A stretch of DNA of 64,000 nt from NCBI GenBank assembly GCA_033961575.1, contig CM066736.1:76098852-76162851 (forward strand), given 5' to 3'. Positions 37,560 to 50,000 of the stretch are shown here, piece after piece. The position numbers and the translations under genes were made by a program. The notes under the pieces are model-generated. The model worked only from the letters and a program-made list of their open reading frames with translations. It was not told the DNA's origin and did no database searches. Source of the stretch: Aselliscus stoliczkanus (taxonomy: Eukaryota > Chordata > Mammalia > Chiroptera > Hipposideridae). Numbering within the stretch: position 1 is the stretch's first letter; each line of letters begins with the position of its first letter.

Positions 37560-37774
37560 CCAAGGCTTCCTATACTGCTGCCCATCTCCCCTACAGTTAT
37601 TTTTTCCCGAATCGGCTAGACTCCAGAGTAACTGTTTAAAAAGGCAAATCACATCATATCACCCTGTTGTTTAAAAGTCTCCAATGGGGGCCGGCCGAGT
37701 GGCATGGTGGTTAAGCGCTGGCTTGGGAAGCCAGCGGCCCCGGTTTGGTCCCACATATGAGGGCCAGTGACACT

Positions 37775-37811
<37 letters not shown>

Positions 37812-38060
37812 CCAATGGTTTTCCACTAAACGTAAAAGAAAATCTAAACTCCTCACCACAGCTGACAATGTTCTCAACATGAACCGTCCTTTGCCTACCT
37901 TTCCAAACTCAATTCATACCATTCTGTCCAGCCATAACAATCTTCTTGGCTACAAATCAAATGCATCAAAATTATTCCTATCTACGGGCCTATTTACTTA
38001 CTGTTCACTCTCCCTGAACACTCTTTCACTCCTTCTCAAAATCTGTCTCATTAGAATACA
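37560..38060 (+). repeat. Ancient unassigned interspersed repeat, split by a SINE
   Basis: 'CACATCATATCACCCTGTTGTTTAAAAGTCTCCAATGG' continues after the SINE with 'TTTTCCACTAAACGTAAAAGAAAATC'. The opposite orientation of the same repeat occurs at 54180-54560. I recognise the pattern as mammal-wide but cannot name the family with confidence. Confidence 0.55.
37688..37803 (+). mobile_element. Short tRNA-only SINE
   Basis: Perfect 15-bp duplications AAAAGTCTCCAATGG flank it (37673-37687 and 37804-37818). It ends GCCAGTGACACTGCCCTC plus about 27 A. Confidence 0.95.
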
Positions 38061-38880
38061 AAGATGATTAAAATAAAATCTCAACTCTGGAAGAGCTTGC
38101 CACTATAATGACAGAAAAGAGAACCAGAAGTGGAAGAGGACAGGAGAAAGGGAGAAAAGAAGGGAAGAACAGAGAAAAGGAGGAACACTTGTACGACAGA
38201 AGCACAAACTAAGTGCCATGGGAAAACAGAGAATATAACCTATTCTAGAGAAAGGAGTTCTAAATTCAGAATTGTCACTGTCAGGTACATGACCAAGGAA
38301 CAACAAAGACATATCACATTTTAAATTGGAATTATTCCAATTAACCCTTTATATCCCACAGAAGCCACATGAATGTGTATGAAGCAAAAGATGTCACTGG
38401 CAAAATTTCGTTCGTGGTTTAATTCATGAAGAATACCCCAGAGGTCAAATTTGGGCTATGACCCCTTCCCTTGCTTTCCCGACCTGTTATGTCTGTTTGA
38501 TCCAGGGTCAGATACACTATATCCAAACGAGGCCAATTAGATTTTGCCTCCAGAGGACTTGAAAATTGAGGGTAAATACAAGGGGAAAGGGGGATGGAGT
38601 GGGGATGACAGAGCCAAGTCACTATAATAATAGTGTCATATTAAAAAAAGATCCTACTGCTGAGTTCCCTGTAGCTGCTCTAGTTCCAGTCTTTCCTGCG
38701 ACTTCATTGTTTAGCACTTCCTTCAAAGATAAGATGTTTAATCAGAAAATAAATAAAAAGTCAACTCTGGCTAAAGCAGGAGTTAGCAAATACAGCCATG
38801 GGCCAAATCCATCCTACCATCTAATCCAATGATGTGTATAAGAGAAAGGAAAGGAAGAGTCAGATACAGAAACACACATG

Positions 38881-39767
38881 TGAGGTGTGACCAAACAATA
38901 TGTGCATGTTTAAATTAAAAAAAAAAATTATTACAGTAAAAGACACATCACCATTAATCCTCCTCAAAATACTCCCCCTCCCTTCAAACACTCTTACCCC
39001 ATCGTTCGTGCCACTTTCTGAAGCGGTTCTGGAAGTCCTCTTTCATGAGTGTCCTTAGTTGTGGCTGCCTCGATGTCCTGAGTCATTTTGACTTTGGGGA
39101 AGAACCAGGAGTCGCACGGTGCCAGATCCAGTGAATAAGGTGGATGAGGCCACACCTTAACGTTTTTGACAAAAATTGCTATATACCAAAAGCGATGTGT
39201 GACATGGAGTGTTTTTATGATGGAGGATGATACACAGCACATTTTAAAACACTCCTTCTCTCAACCACAGCTCCCATCCAACTGACGGCACCAAACAAAT
39301 TGAAACTTGTCACGCACTGTTACTAAGGTCCCATGTGCTGCTTCCCATATTGAAGATCCCTGCCTTTCTACAGGATGGAACTTGGCAGCAGCATTCACCA
39401 TATTTTGTGATCACAACAGAAACGCTCCATATATGGCAATTTCTGTCAAATAAAAACATCACGGTGTGTCCTCTCCATCTTATTCACTGGATCTGGCACC
39501 ATGCGGCTTCTAGCTCTTCCCCCAAAGTCAAAATGACCATGGAAGGTAAACATTTTGAATAGATTCAGTATATTGAGGCAGCCAACGGCACAAATAGAGA
39601 GACTCACGAAAGAGGACTTCCAGAACTGCTTCAGAAAGTGGCAAGAACGATGGGATAAGTATGTTTGAAGCAAGGAGGAGTATTTTGAGGGAGGTTAATG
39701 GCAATGTGTCTTTTACTCTAATATTTTTTTTATTTAAACATTCACCATATTGTTTGATCACACCTCG
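38881..39767. mobile_element. Fold-back mariner: two 3' halves joined head to head
   Basis: The outer ends TGAGGTGTGACCAAACAATA and TTGTTTGATCACACCTC are inverted repeats. Each half, read from the centre outward, encodes the C-terminal third of a mariner transposase. The left half (minus strand) reads HPPYSLDLAPCDSWFFPKVK. The right half (plus strand) has YSLDLAPC, then 'LFPQSQND' after a stop. Both then share 'CGAGGCAGCCA'-like and 'AGAGGACTTCCAGAAC' blocks, 'CAGAAAGTGGCA', and 'AGTATTTTGAG'. The arms are roughly 370 bp. The N-terminal half and first catalytic aspartate are absent on both sides, so it is inactive. Confidence 0.82.
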
Positions 39768-40484
39768 TACAGCGATGAAAGCCACATGACAATGGAGGCA
39801 GAGATTGGAACAATGCAGTTTAAATTCAAGGAATGAAAAGGATTGCCAAGAGCCACCTAAAGCTGTAAGAGGTAAGGAAGGACTCTTTTCTAGAGATTTT
39901 TGAGGGGGGAGCATGGCCCTGATAATAACCTTAATTTCAGGTTTCTGGCCTCCAGAACAGTGTGAAATATATTTAGGTTGTCTTAAGCCATACAGTTTGT
40001 GGTAATTTGTTGCAGCAGCTCTAGGAAACTAAAACAAATAGTTTTGGGGTTTTTTTAAAATCAAAAGAATAGTCTTCCCTGACATGTAAAAATTATACGA
40101 AATGCAAAATTTCAAGCTGGAAAGATGAATACCTAAATAAACAATCAAACAAAAAAACCTATAGATATTTATCATGGGAAAATGGTTTAAAGATTTAAAA
40201 TAAATCAGGGTTTGGCAAAAGTCTACAACCAACACAAAGGTGCTGATAAAGAATAGTACAACATATCTTATTTTGTGAAATAAGTTAGATGACAGGAGCA
40301 AAAGTTATAGAGAAGCTGGGTACAAAGGAAGGATGTGGAGTAAGACTATTAATTTGCTTTTTTATATATTACTTCAGATAGGCATAAAATACCCAGTAGA
40401 GGTCTCCTGAAAAGAGTATCACATGGAAATGAAAACATGATTTAAAAATTCAGACATAGGTTGACACTCCCGTAATCTTCCCTT

Positions 40485-40780
40485 GTCTAAATGCCAATTC
40501 TAAGCAACCTGGACAATTCTTACTCATCCTTCAAATGCAGCCTCCTTAGTAAAACCCTTCCTTCCATTACCTGGCAAATTGTTCTGTTCTTCCTCCAGAT
40601 CACGAAAATAATATTTACCATATCATATAGTAATGTCTCTACATTTACTGGTACATACACTTCATTAACTTTGAGTTTCTCAAGGAAAAGAACCATGTTT
40701 TATTCATCATGGTTTATTCCCCAACACTTAGCCCAATGTATGGAACACATGAGGAGTCAAAATATATTTGCTGAGGCATA
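40485..40780 (+). repeat. L2 3' portion
   Basis: 'ACTCATCCTTCAAATGCAGCCTCCTTAGTAAAACCC' ... 'AAAGAACCATGTTTTATTCATC' ... 'CACTTAGCCCAATGTATGGAACACA' follows the L2 3' consensus layout. Confidence 0.78.
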
Positions 40781-41633
40781 AATTCAGATTATCTTGGAAA
40801 AGCAGAACAACAAATAAAGTTCTAGATCGTAGAACAATGTACATTGTCTTCATTGGAAGTTTGTTTTAATAATTTATTGAACAGTGCTTTAAACAATTTT
40901 AATTGTATATTTTAGTTCAAGTAAAACTTAGAAATACATGAAATTTCATCTCATGTTGTAAATTATTTTATTATAGAATATACCTCCACTATAAGACTCA
41001 AAATAATATTTAAAATAAAACCTGAAATTCTTTTTTTCACCAACATTCCTGTTTCAGGGATACTAACTATAATTAAGTCATTTAGCATTTTCAAATGAAT
41101 CTCTTTGGTCCTTTATCTATTCATTTATATATACACAAGAGAATATATATGCCTATCTATGTGTTTGTACACATATGCTATATATCTTAATAGATATTAA
41201 TCATTAATTTATAGAAATCCTATTAAGACAGTTCAACTTAAATGCATCCAAAATAAATGTCATAATTTGATTGTAATTTTCTAATATCTGGAATCAATTA
41301 AGTCCAGGAAAGTTTCAAGAAGGCCACCCAGTAATAAACACAAAATAAATTGTGTCTCCTGTCCAGTTAGTGATAATTTTTTATTGCTACCTCAGTTTCA
41401 GATGTCAGAGTAATGACTTCCATATTCTGATTAAAATGCAAATTGAAGCCATATGTTAGAAAAGCATAGGCTTTCGAATGTCACTGTTTTCTGACTTTAA
41501 GCACAATGAAAGAATGTTTATAAAGACTAACAGCTACCTAGATGAATTCTGTCAATTCTAAATCTCGAAAATGTGGAATTTTTTTCATTGTAAACTATGT
41601 CAATACATGCAGCTGTAGCACATCAATTAACAG

Positions 41634-41637
<4 letters not shown>

Positions 41638-41691
<54 letters not shown>
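41638..41691. repeat. (CTAT)n microsatellite
   Basis: Thirteen or more tetranucleotide units. Confidence 0.97.
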
Positions 41692-42970
41692 CTTACCTAT
41701 CCATCTACATTGATACTTATATATGTATATGTATATGTATCAATGGAGGGGGCAGAGGGTGTAAAAACTATGAAATAATAACAGAATTAACCTTAACTGA
41801 TTTTCTTCAAGAGTAAAAATTGAACAGTGATTTTATAAACCTTCAGATTTACTAAAATTATCTTTAATCTACATTTTTAAATAAAAAGTAAAAAAGACTT
41901 GATTTTTTAATATATATTGCTGATGTGTTAAATAAACTAAATTCTACATGAATCAGCATAATGTTTAATGGATTTCTAAGACTATGCTACGTTTCCCAAA
42001 CATCTTCTTAGACTGAGATTCAAAAAGACCAGCCCAACAATTAATTTAAATCTTGTAAGAGCTATTCTTTTTCTTTCTCATTTGTGACATCACACTTAAA
42101 TTGCTATATGTATAAAACTTTCTTTTGTTTTAAAAAGGAAATGGTTGAAGTTATAAGACAACTTCTCTCATAAACAGTATTCCCAAAAAAGCTGAATCAT
42201 GAATATTCTGTTCAAGAGTGAATATTTCTAAATTTAACTATCTACCTAATATCAGCTACATGTAAAAAATTAATAGAAAAGTCATGCCATCTAAATCATT
42301 AAATTACACAATTTGTAGACCTCAAAGGTAGTTCACTCAATGAAAATACAGTTCAACTGCATAACATAAAAGTGAAGGTGACTAATAAAAATGTTTCCTG
42401 AAATAAAGAGGGACTGTCATGAGGTAGGGTAGGGATAAATCATTGCTTTTAAGACAAATAAGATCACTTTATTTTACCTTAAAAATGTCCCACTTGAAAT
42501 ATGGAGATGGAAACCTTTAAAAAAATAAAGTCACTGAAGTCATTTCCAATGTAAAGAAAAAAAAAATCTATAAACTAAAATGATCCAGAATTTAAGTTTA
42601 ATTATGAAGAAGGTATTAACAAAATGTCATACACCTTGATCATAGTTACTAAGGTTTTTTTTAAACAAAACGGAGACAACATACAAAAGTTCCTTAAGAG
42701 CTGGCTTATAAAAATTTCTTAAAATAAATGCAATACATTTTTTAAACTACAATATAAATTATATCATTAAGTGCTTAATCAAGCCCCATCTTTGACAAAT
42801 CAATTACCAAGGCGTCTCTTGCAGAGCTCAACATTCAAGGATACTTCAAAATTCTTTGTAGATGCTGCTTTTGTTTGGGCTCAAAGATAACAAATAAAGG
42901 TCGCTATGCAAATATACTGGAATGTGGTCTGCAGTCTGTTTCAGACTTCTGTTTTTCTTGCTATTTGCAG

Positions 42971-43073
42971 GACTAGCTGGTTTGCCAAAGCCTCTGCAGT
43001 AAAAGTAACATGTCATTACAAGTACTGCATCCTGGGTGACTAACCTGTACAATCACTCCCAAGCCCTGTACAG
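42971..43073 (+). other. Splice-site-bounded candidate plus-strand exon, probably non-coding
   Basis: A very strong acceptor (CTTCTGTTTTTCTTGCTATTTGCAG) precedes 103 bp that end ACAG before a good donor (GTATGTCC). All frames meet a stop, the longest being TSWFAKASAVKVTCHYKY followed shortly by a stop. If transcribed, it would be a non-coding or UTR exon. The surrounding 42.8-43.2 kb is less AT-rich than its neighbours and not an identifiable repeat. On the minus strand the same DNA has an acceptor at 42994 opening onto 49 codons that end SSIYKEF and a stop at 42846. Only one reading, or neither, can be right. Confidence 0.3.
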
Positions 43074-43315
43074 GTATGTCCCTTGCTGTCAGCGTCAGTA
43101 CTGTTTCTTTGCCCATCTTATTTACAGTGGTTTGTAACACATATAAAAACAGCTTCAGTATTATATAGTGCAGTCCGTGCTTCCAACATGAAACTCTGTG
43201 AAGAGCTTAGAGAAAGCCCTACATTACCACCAATAAAATGAACTTAATTTTATCCTGTCGGTATTAACTACAACTCTTTTGACACTTGAAGGAGACTTCA
43301 AAAAGCAATCCCAGG

Positions 43316-43384
43316 GCCAGCAGAGTGGCACAGTGATTAAGAGCTGGCTTGGGATGCCAGCGACTCCAAAAAAAAAAAAAAAAA
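43316..43384 (+). mobile_element. Short SINE, 3'-truncated
   Basis: 'GGGCCAGCAGAGTGGCACAG...GCTTGGGATGCCAGCGACTCC' followed directly by an A tail. It lacks the B-box half. Confidence 0.75.
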
Positions 43385-43808
43385 CAATCACAGGCCTGTG
43401 AACTCTCATATACTGACTGGCAGAATGATGATTTTATTTTCTATCCTTGGGATCCTAAGCCATAATCCAAGTACTTTTTCCCCTTAGTTTAATTTAAAAA
43501 GGACTTTAAAAGGTCCACATTATCTAAGAATGATTAAAATAAAAAAACCCACAAAGAGAATTTTCAACATACAAAAATGACTAAAATTTCAAAGTAAATA
43601 GTGAGGAAATGGTCTAACTGGAATCTTAACCTGAAAAATAAACCTGAATTTCAAAACGTTTCTTCAGCTGTTAATTGACAGGTCCACATTTCTCAGTGAC
43701 TCAAGTTGTTCATAAATATAAACTTTTAGAGGCTTTGTGAAATGCCCTATCTTTTACAAGACCTGCAATTTCATTTTTCAATGATTTGATCTGAACTTGC
43801 ACTGAATT

Positions 43809-43879
43809 GTCAAATGTCTGCAACACTGGGCATCATTTCAAAACTGTCAAATGATGCAACACTGGGCATCATTTCAAAA
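43809..43879. repeat. Two-unit tandem duplication, about 36 bp
   Basis: GTCAAATG..GCAACACTGGGCATCATTTCAAAA occurs twice in direct succession. Confidence 0.92.
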
Positions 43880-44357
43880 ATGACAATGTCAGCCTAAGAG
43901 TAAGGATTAGTGAATATTTTGTGTTATGCTAATTTTGCCTAATCTATACATCCTAAAAGCAGTGACCTTCATAATAAGAACTCTCAACCCACAAACCGCA
44001 CCTGGATAAAAATCATAAAAATAATAAAATAAAAAAGAGGAAGAGAAAAATAGACGGAAAGACAATAAAAAATAAAAGTGAATATTTCTAGTACCAATTT
44101 CAACTGGAAACTCAAAATTTAACTATCAAGGATTTTAGTTATTCAGTGAGGTTATCACCATAAATGTGCCTAATGTGTTTATATACTTATATTTTGTCCA
44201 GCTTTATTGAAATATAATTGAAACATAATATTGTATAAGTTTAAGGTATACAATGTGATGCTTTCACACACATATACAATGTAAAATGATTACCACAATA
44301 AGGTTAATACCTCCATAATCTAACATAAGATCTTCTTTAAATTGTAAGAATATTTAA

Positions 44358-44463
44358 GGGCCGGCCGAGTTGCGCAGTGGTTAAGCGCTGGCTTGGGAAG
44401 CCTAGCGGCCCCGGTTCAGTCCCACATATGAGGGCCAGTGACACTGCCCTCAAAAAAAAAAAA
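44358..44463 (+). mobile_element. Short tRNA-only SINE in the L1 3' UTR
   Basis: Flanks AAGAATATTTA (44347-44357) and AAGAACATTTA (44464-44474) form the target duplication, with one mismatch. Confidence 0.9.
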
Positions 44464-44763
44464 AAGAACATTTAATATCTACTATATTCACAATTTTCAA
44501 GTATATAATACAGTATGGTTAACTACAGTCACAAAACTATACATTAAATCCCCAGAACTTATTCATCTTATAACTGTAAATTTGGACCCTCTGACAAGCA
44601 TCACCTCATGTCCCCCACACCCCAGCCCATGGCAACCACTATCTTACTCTGTTTCTATGGCTGCTTTTCTAGATTCCATATATAAGTGAGATCCTGAATA
44701 TCTGACCTAGTAGTCCCAAATGGCAGAATTTCCTTCTCTTTTAAGGATGAATAACATTATTCT

Positions 44764-44765
44764 GT

Positions 44766-44799
<34 letters not shown>
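44764..44799. repeat. (TG)n microsatellite
   Basis: TG units within the L1 3' UTR. Confidence 0.95.
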
Positions 44800-47700
44800 C
44801 ACAGCTTTTTTATTCATTCATCAAGAGACACATAGGTTCAAAGAAAAAAACAACAAAGATTTGTTTTAAAAAGATTTAAATAAAAAGAGTAAAAAAAAAC
44901 ACACATAGGTTCTCTAAATGTCTTGGCTATTGTGAATGCTGCTGCATGAAGCATGGGAATGCAAATATCTTCAAGATAGTGATAATCACTTTCTTCTGAT
45001 ATATACTCAAAAGTGCAATTGCTGGACATGGTAGTTTCATTTTTAATTTTTTGAGGAACATCCATACCATTTTTCTTACTGGCTGTACCAATTTTCATTC
45101 TCACAGACATTACAAAAGGGTTCCCTTTCTTCTAAATCATGAACACTTGTTATCACTTGTTGTTTTTTTATAATGGCCATTCTGACAGGTATGAGGTGGT
45201 ATCTAGCTGTGGTTTTGATTTGCATTTCCCTGATGATTAGAGATGTTGAGCACTGCTTCATGTACTAGATGGCCAGCTATATGTCTTCCTTGGAAATATA
45301 CTCTGCCCATTTTTAATCAGAATTTTTTTTTGCTATTTGTATGAATTCCTTATATATTTTGGATACAAACCTTTTATGAGATGCATGATTAGCAAATATT
45401 TTCTCCCTTTCTTTGGTTGCCTTTTCATTTTATTGTTTCTTTTGCTGTGCCAAAGCTTTTTAGCTTAATGTAGTCCCACTTGTTTTTGCTTTTGTTGCTA
45501 GTGCTTTGGGAGTCGTATCCAAAAATCATCACCCAGACCAATGTCAAGGAGCTTTTTCCCTGGGTTTTCTTCTAGAAGGTTTATAGTTTCAGGAGTTACA
45601 TTTAAGCCTTCAATCAACTTGGAGTTAATTTTTGTGAGTGGTGCAAGATAGGGGTCCATTTTCTTACTTTCGGATGTGATGATCCACTTTTCCCAATGCC
45701 ATTTATTAAGGAAACTGTCCTTTCCCACACTGAGTATTCCTGGCTCCCTTGTCAAATATTAGTTGACTATATATGTGAGGGCTTATTTCTGGGCTCTTGA
45801 TTCTGTTCCATTGGTCTATTTCTCTATTTTTATTCCAGTTCTATATTGTTTTGATTACTATAGCTTTGTAATATAGTTTGAAATCAGGGAAAGTGATGAT
45901 TCCAGCTTTGTTATTACTTCTCAGGATTGCTATGGCTATAGGAGGTCTTTTTTGGTTCCATATTAATTTTAGGGTTGTTTTCCTATTTCTGTGAAAAATG
46001 CCATTGGAATTTTGATAATAGGGATTGCACTGAAATCCTAGATAGCATTGGGTAGTATAGACATTTGAACAATGTTAATTCATCCAATCTGTGAACATGA
46101 GGCATGTTTCCATTTGTGTCTTCAATTTTTTTCATCAAAGTCTTACAGTTTTCAGTGTACATCTTTCACCACCTTCATTGAATTTATGGAATTTATTCCT
46201 AAGTTTTGCTTGTTCTGATGCTAATGTAAATGGGATTTTCTTTCTTTTTCAGATATTTTGTTGTTAGTGTATAGAAGTACAGCTGATTTTTGTATATTGA
46301 TTTTGTATCCTTCAACTTTATTGAACTCATTTATTATTTCTTAATTGGTGCAGTCTTTAGGGTTTCCCATAAATAAGATCATATTGTCTGCAAACAGAGA
46401 CAATTATACTTCTCCTTTCCAAAATAGATGTCTTTTTTTTTTTAATCTTGCCTAATTACTCTAGAACTATCAATACTACGTTGAACAACAGTGATAAGAG
46501 TGGGCAACGCTGTCTTCTTCCTGATCTTCTGAGTATGATGTTAGCTGTGTGTTTCTCATACATGCCCTTTATTATGGTGAGGTACACTCCTTCAACACCT
46601 AATTTGTTGAGAGATTTAATCAAGAAAGGATGTTGAACTGTGTTAAATAATTTTTCTGTATCTACCGAGATGATTATATGATTGATTACCTTTCATTCCA
46701 TTAATGGAGTGTATCACATTTAATTATTTGCATATATGGAACCACCCTTGAATCCCAGGAATAAAGTCCACTTGACCATGGTGTATAATTTTTTACTGTG
46801 CTGTTGAATTTGCTAGTATTTTGTTGAGAAGTTTTGCACCTGTATTTATCAGGGATATTGGCCTGTGGGTTTCTTTTCTCATAGTATCCTTATCTCGCTT
46901 TGGTATCAAGCGATTGCTGGCCTTGTAAAGTAAGTTTGGGAGTGTTCTCTCCTCTTCAATATTTTGAAAGAGTTTGAGAAGGATTGGCACTAATGCTTCT
47001 TTAAATTCACCAATCCGTGACACCATCTGTTCCTGGGCTTCTCTTTATTGGGAGGTTTTTAATTATTGATTCAATCTCCTTACTGGTTATTGGTGTCTTC
47101 AGATTTTCTATGCATGATTCAGTCTTAGAAAGTTGTACGTTTCTAGGAATTTATCCACTTATTCTAGGTTATCCAATTCATTACTGATATTATTTGAGTC
47201 TTCTGTATTTTTTTCTTAGTCTTGCAAAAGGATTGTCAATTTTATTTATCTTTTCAAAAACCAGCACATCCTTTCATTGATCTTTTCTATTGTTTTCCTG
47301 TCTCTATTTCACTTATTTCCATTCTTTGTTATTTCCTTCACTTTGGTAACTTTGGCCATAATTTGTTCTTCTTTTTCTAGTTTCCTGAATTGTAAAGTTA
47401 GATTGTTGAGATCTTTCTTTTTGTTCTTTATATAGGTGTTTAACGCTATTAACTTCCCTCTTGGAACTCCTTTTACTATGTTTTGGCCTATTATATTTCT
47501 ATTTTTGTTTACCTTAAAATATCTTTAAATTTCCATTTTGATTTGTTCTTTAACCCATCGGTTTCTCAGGGGTGTGTTGTTTAATTTCCACATTATTTGT
47601 GAATTTTCCAGTTTTCCCCATTATTGATTATTTGTTTCATACCACTGTGGTCAGCATATATACTTCATGCGATTTCAATCTTCTTAAATTTGCTAAGACT

Positions 47701-48033
47701 TATTTTGTGACTTAACATATAATCTATCTTGAAGAATGTTCTAGGTGTACCTGAGAAGAATGTGTATTCTATTACTGCTGGATGGAATGTTCTAAAGATG
47801 TCTGTCAAGTCCATTTTGTCTATAATGGTGTGTCCATTTCACCTATCGTCCAACAATTCCTTATTGATTTTCTGTCTGGATTATCTACCCATTGCTGAAA
47901 TAGGATACTGAAGTCCCCTACTATTATTGTATTGTTGCCGATTCCTCCCTTCAGTCTGTTAGTATTTGCTTAAGATACTTATGTGCTCCAATATCAGGTG
48001 CATGTATATTTATGATTATTATATCTCTTGATG

Positions 48034-48154
48034 GGGGGACCGGCCGAGTGGAGCAGTGGTAAAGTGCTGGCTTGGGAAGCCAGCGGCCCCAGTTCAGTAC
48101 CACATATGAGGGCCAGTGACACTGCCCTCAAAAAATAAAACTAAAGGAAGATAA
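48034..48154 (+). mobile_element. Short tRNA-only SINE in L1 ORF2
   Basis: Perfect duplications ATATCTCTTGATG lie at 48021-48033 and 48155-48167. Confidence 0.92.
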
Positions 48155-48344
48155 ATATCTCTTGATGAATTGATCCTTTATCACTATATAATGACCCTTT
48201 TTCTTTCTTGTTACAGCTTTGGACTAAAGTCTATTTTGCTAATATAAGTTAAGCCACTCCTGCTCTCTTTGATTACCATTTGCATGGAATATCTTTTTCT
48301 ATCCATTCACTTCGAGCAAATATGCCTTTAAAGCTAAAGTGAGT

Positions 48345-48624
48345 GGGCCGGCCGAGTGGCTCAGTTGTTTAAGAACTCGCTCAACAGTGCAAGCTCTGAA
48401 CAACAGCAATTTGATGCCCGAGCCGAGCTGAGCTGCCAACAGGTGGCAGGATGGTTCAGCTAAAAACATAAAAAAATAAATTAAATAAAATAAAACTGGG
48501 CCAGTCGAATTGCGCGGTGGTTAAGCGCTGGCTTGGGAAGTCAGCGGCCCCGGTTCAGTCCCACATGTGAGGGCCAGTGAAACTGCCCTCAAAAAAAAGA
48601 ATAAATAAATAAAATAAAATAAAA
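48345..48624 (+). mobile_element. SINE within SINE: 'ggtggcagg' subtype with a short SINE in its tail
   Basis: The outer unit starts at 48345 and has the AACAGGTGGCAGGATGG block. The inner short SINE (48497-48612) entered its AATAAA-rich tail. Outer duplications CTAAAGTGAGT lie at 48334-48344 and 48625-48635. Confidence 0.88.
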
Positions 48625-49229
48625 CTAAAGTGAGTATCTTGCAGGCAGCATATAATTGGTTGGGTCTTGATTTTTTAATGTATTCCGCCAACCTATGCCT
48701 TTTGATTGGAGAACTTAATGCATTTACATTTAATGTAATTACTGATAGATAGGGACTTACTAATGCCATCTTATTCATTGTTCTCTATTTTGTAATACCC
48801 TTGTTCCTTTCTTCTATTACTGTTTTCCTTCTGAATTAATGATTTTTGGTACTGTTTTGCTTTGATTTTCTTCTTTTTATCTTTTGTGTATCAACTCTAG
48901 GCTTTTGCTTTGTGGTTACCATGTGGCTCACATCATATACTTTGTATATACAACAGTCTATTTTATACTGATAACAAGTTAACTTACATTGCATACAAAA
49001 ACTCTACCCTTTTACTGCCCCCACACATTTTATGTTTTTGGTTCCACAATTTACATCTTTTTTATATTGTATATCCGTTAACATTATAGCTATAGCTATT
49101 TTTAATACATTTGTCCTTTAACTTTTATACTAAAGTTGCTGACACAATACCATATTACAATATTACAGTATTCTGAAATTGACTACTCACCTTCACCATT
49201 GTGTTGTGTATTTTCATGGTTTCACATTA

Positions 49230-50000
49230 CTAATTAGTGTCCTTTCTTTTCAGCTTGAAGAATTCCTTTCTACATTTCTTATAAGACAGGTCTAGTGGTG
49301 ATGAACTTCCAAAGCTTTGTTTGTTTTGGACAATCTGTATCTCTCCTTCACTTTTGAAGGACAACTTTGCTAAATAAAGTATGCTAGGTGGGCAGTTATA
49401 AAAAAAATATTTCACCTTGTTTTTCATAGATATTGCATAGACACAATTCTAGGTTGATAATTGTTTTTTCTTCAGTACTTTAAAGATACTGCTTAACTGT
49501 CTTCTGGTTTATATTATTCCCAACAAAAAATTTGCTGTCATCATAATCTTTATTCCTCTGTATAAAATGTTTCTCTTTTCCCTGGCTGCTTTTAAGGTTT
49601 TCTCTTTTTCACTGGTTTAATTGATTATGATGTGATTGGCTTTCTCTATGTTTCTTGTGCTTGAGGTTCATTAAGCTTCTTGGATATGCAAGTTTAGAGT
49701 TTTTATCAAGTTTGGGACATTTTCAGCCACTGTTTCTCCAAACACCTTTTCTGACCCTCCCTCTGTCTCTCTTTCAGAGATTCCAATTATATGCATATTG
49801 GGCAATTCAAATTCTCCTATTACATCACTAATATTATGGTCCTATTTTTTTAATTTTCTCTCGGTATTTCATTGTGGATAGTTTCTATTGCTATTGTTTC
49901 AGCTTCACTAATCTTTTCTTCTGCCATTAATTCTATCCTGTGGATTTTTCATCCCAGACATTATAGCTTTCATCTCTAGAAGTTTAATTTTGGTCTTCTT
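49230..50000 (-). pseudogene. L1 ORF1, decayed
   Basis: The C-terminal domain is recognisable as ILYLAKLSFKSEGEIQIVQ (near 49350), homologous to the 'YPAKLSFKNEGEIK' stretch of L1 ORF1. The N-terminal coiled-coil part upstream is barely readable. Confidence 0.75.

Larger units (their letters stand above)
44900..48775 (-). pseudogene. L1 ORF2 (endonuclease-reverse transcriptase), decayed
   Basis: ORF2 protein nicks DNA and reverse transcribes L1 RNA. Visible pieces on the minus strand are the endonuclease start YLSVITLNVNALSSPIKRHR (near 48740), the reverse transcriptase segment [18 protein letters not shown] then [20 protein letters not shown] (46800-46990), and the C-terminal part LEENPGKKLLDIGLGD (near 45560). 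A further piece is [18 protein letters not shown] (near 45230). Many stops and shifts occur and two SINE clusters split it. Confidence 0.88.

Noticed and set aside
42485..42525. 36-nt minus-strand segment with good splice sites
   Set aside because: Two frames are open and neither is distinctive; I used it as an example of how easily such pairs occur by chance.
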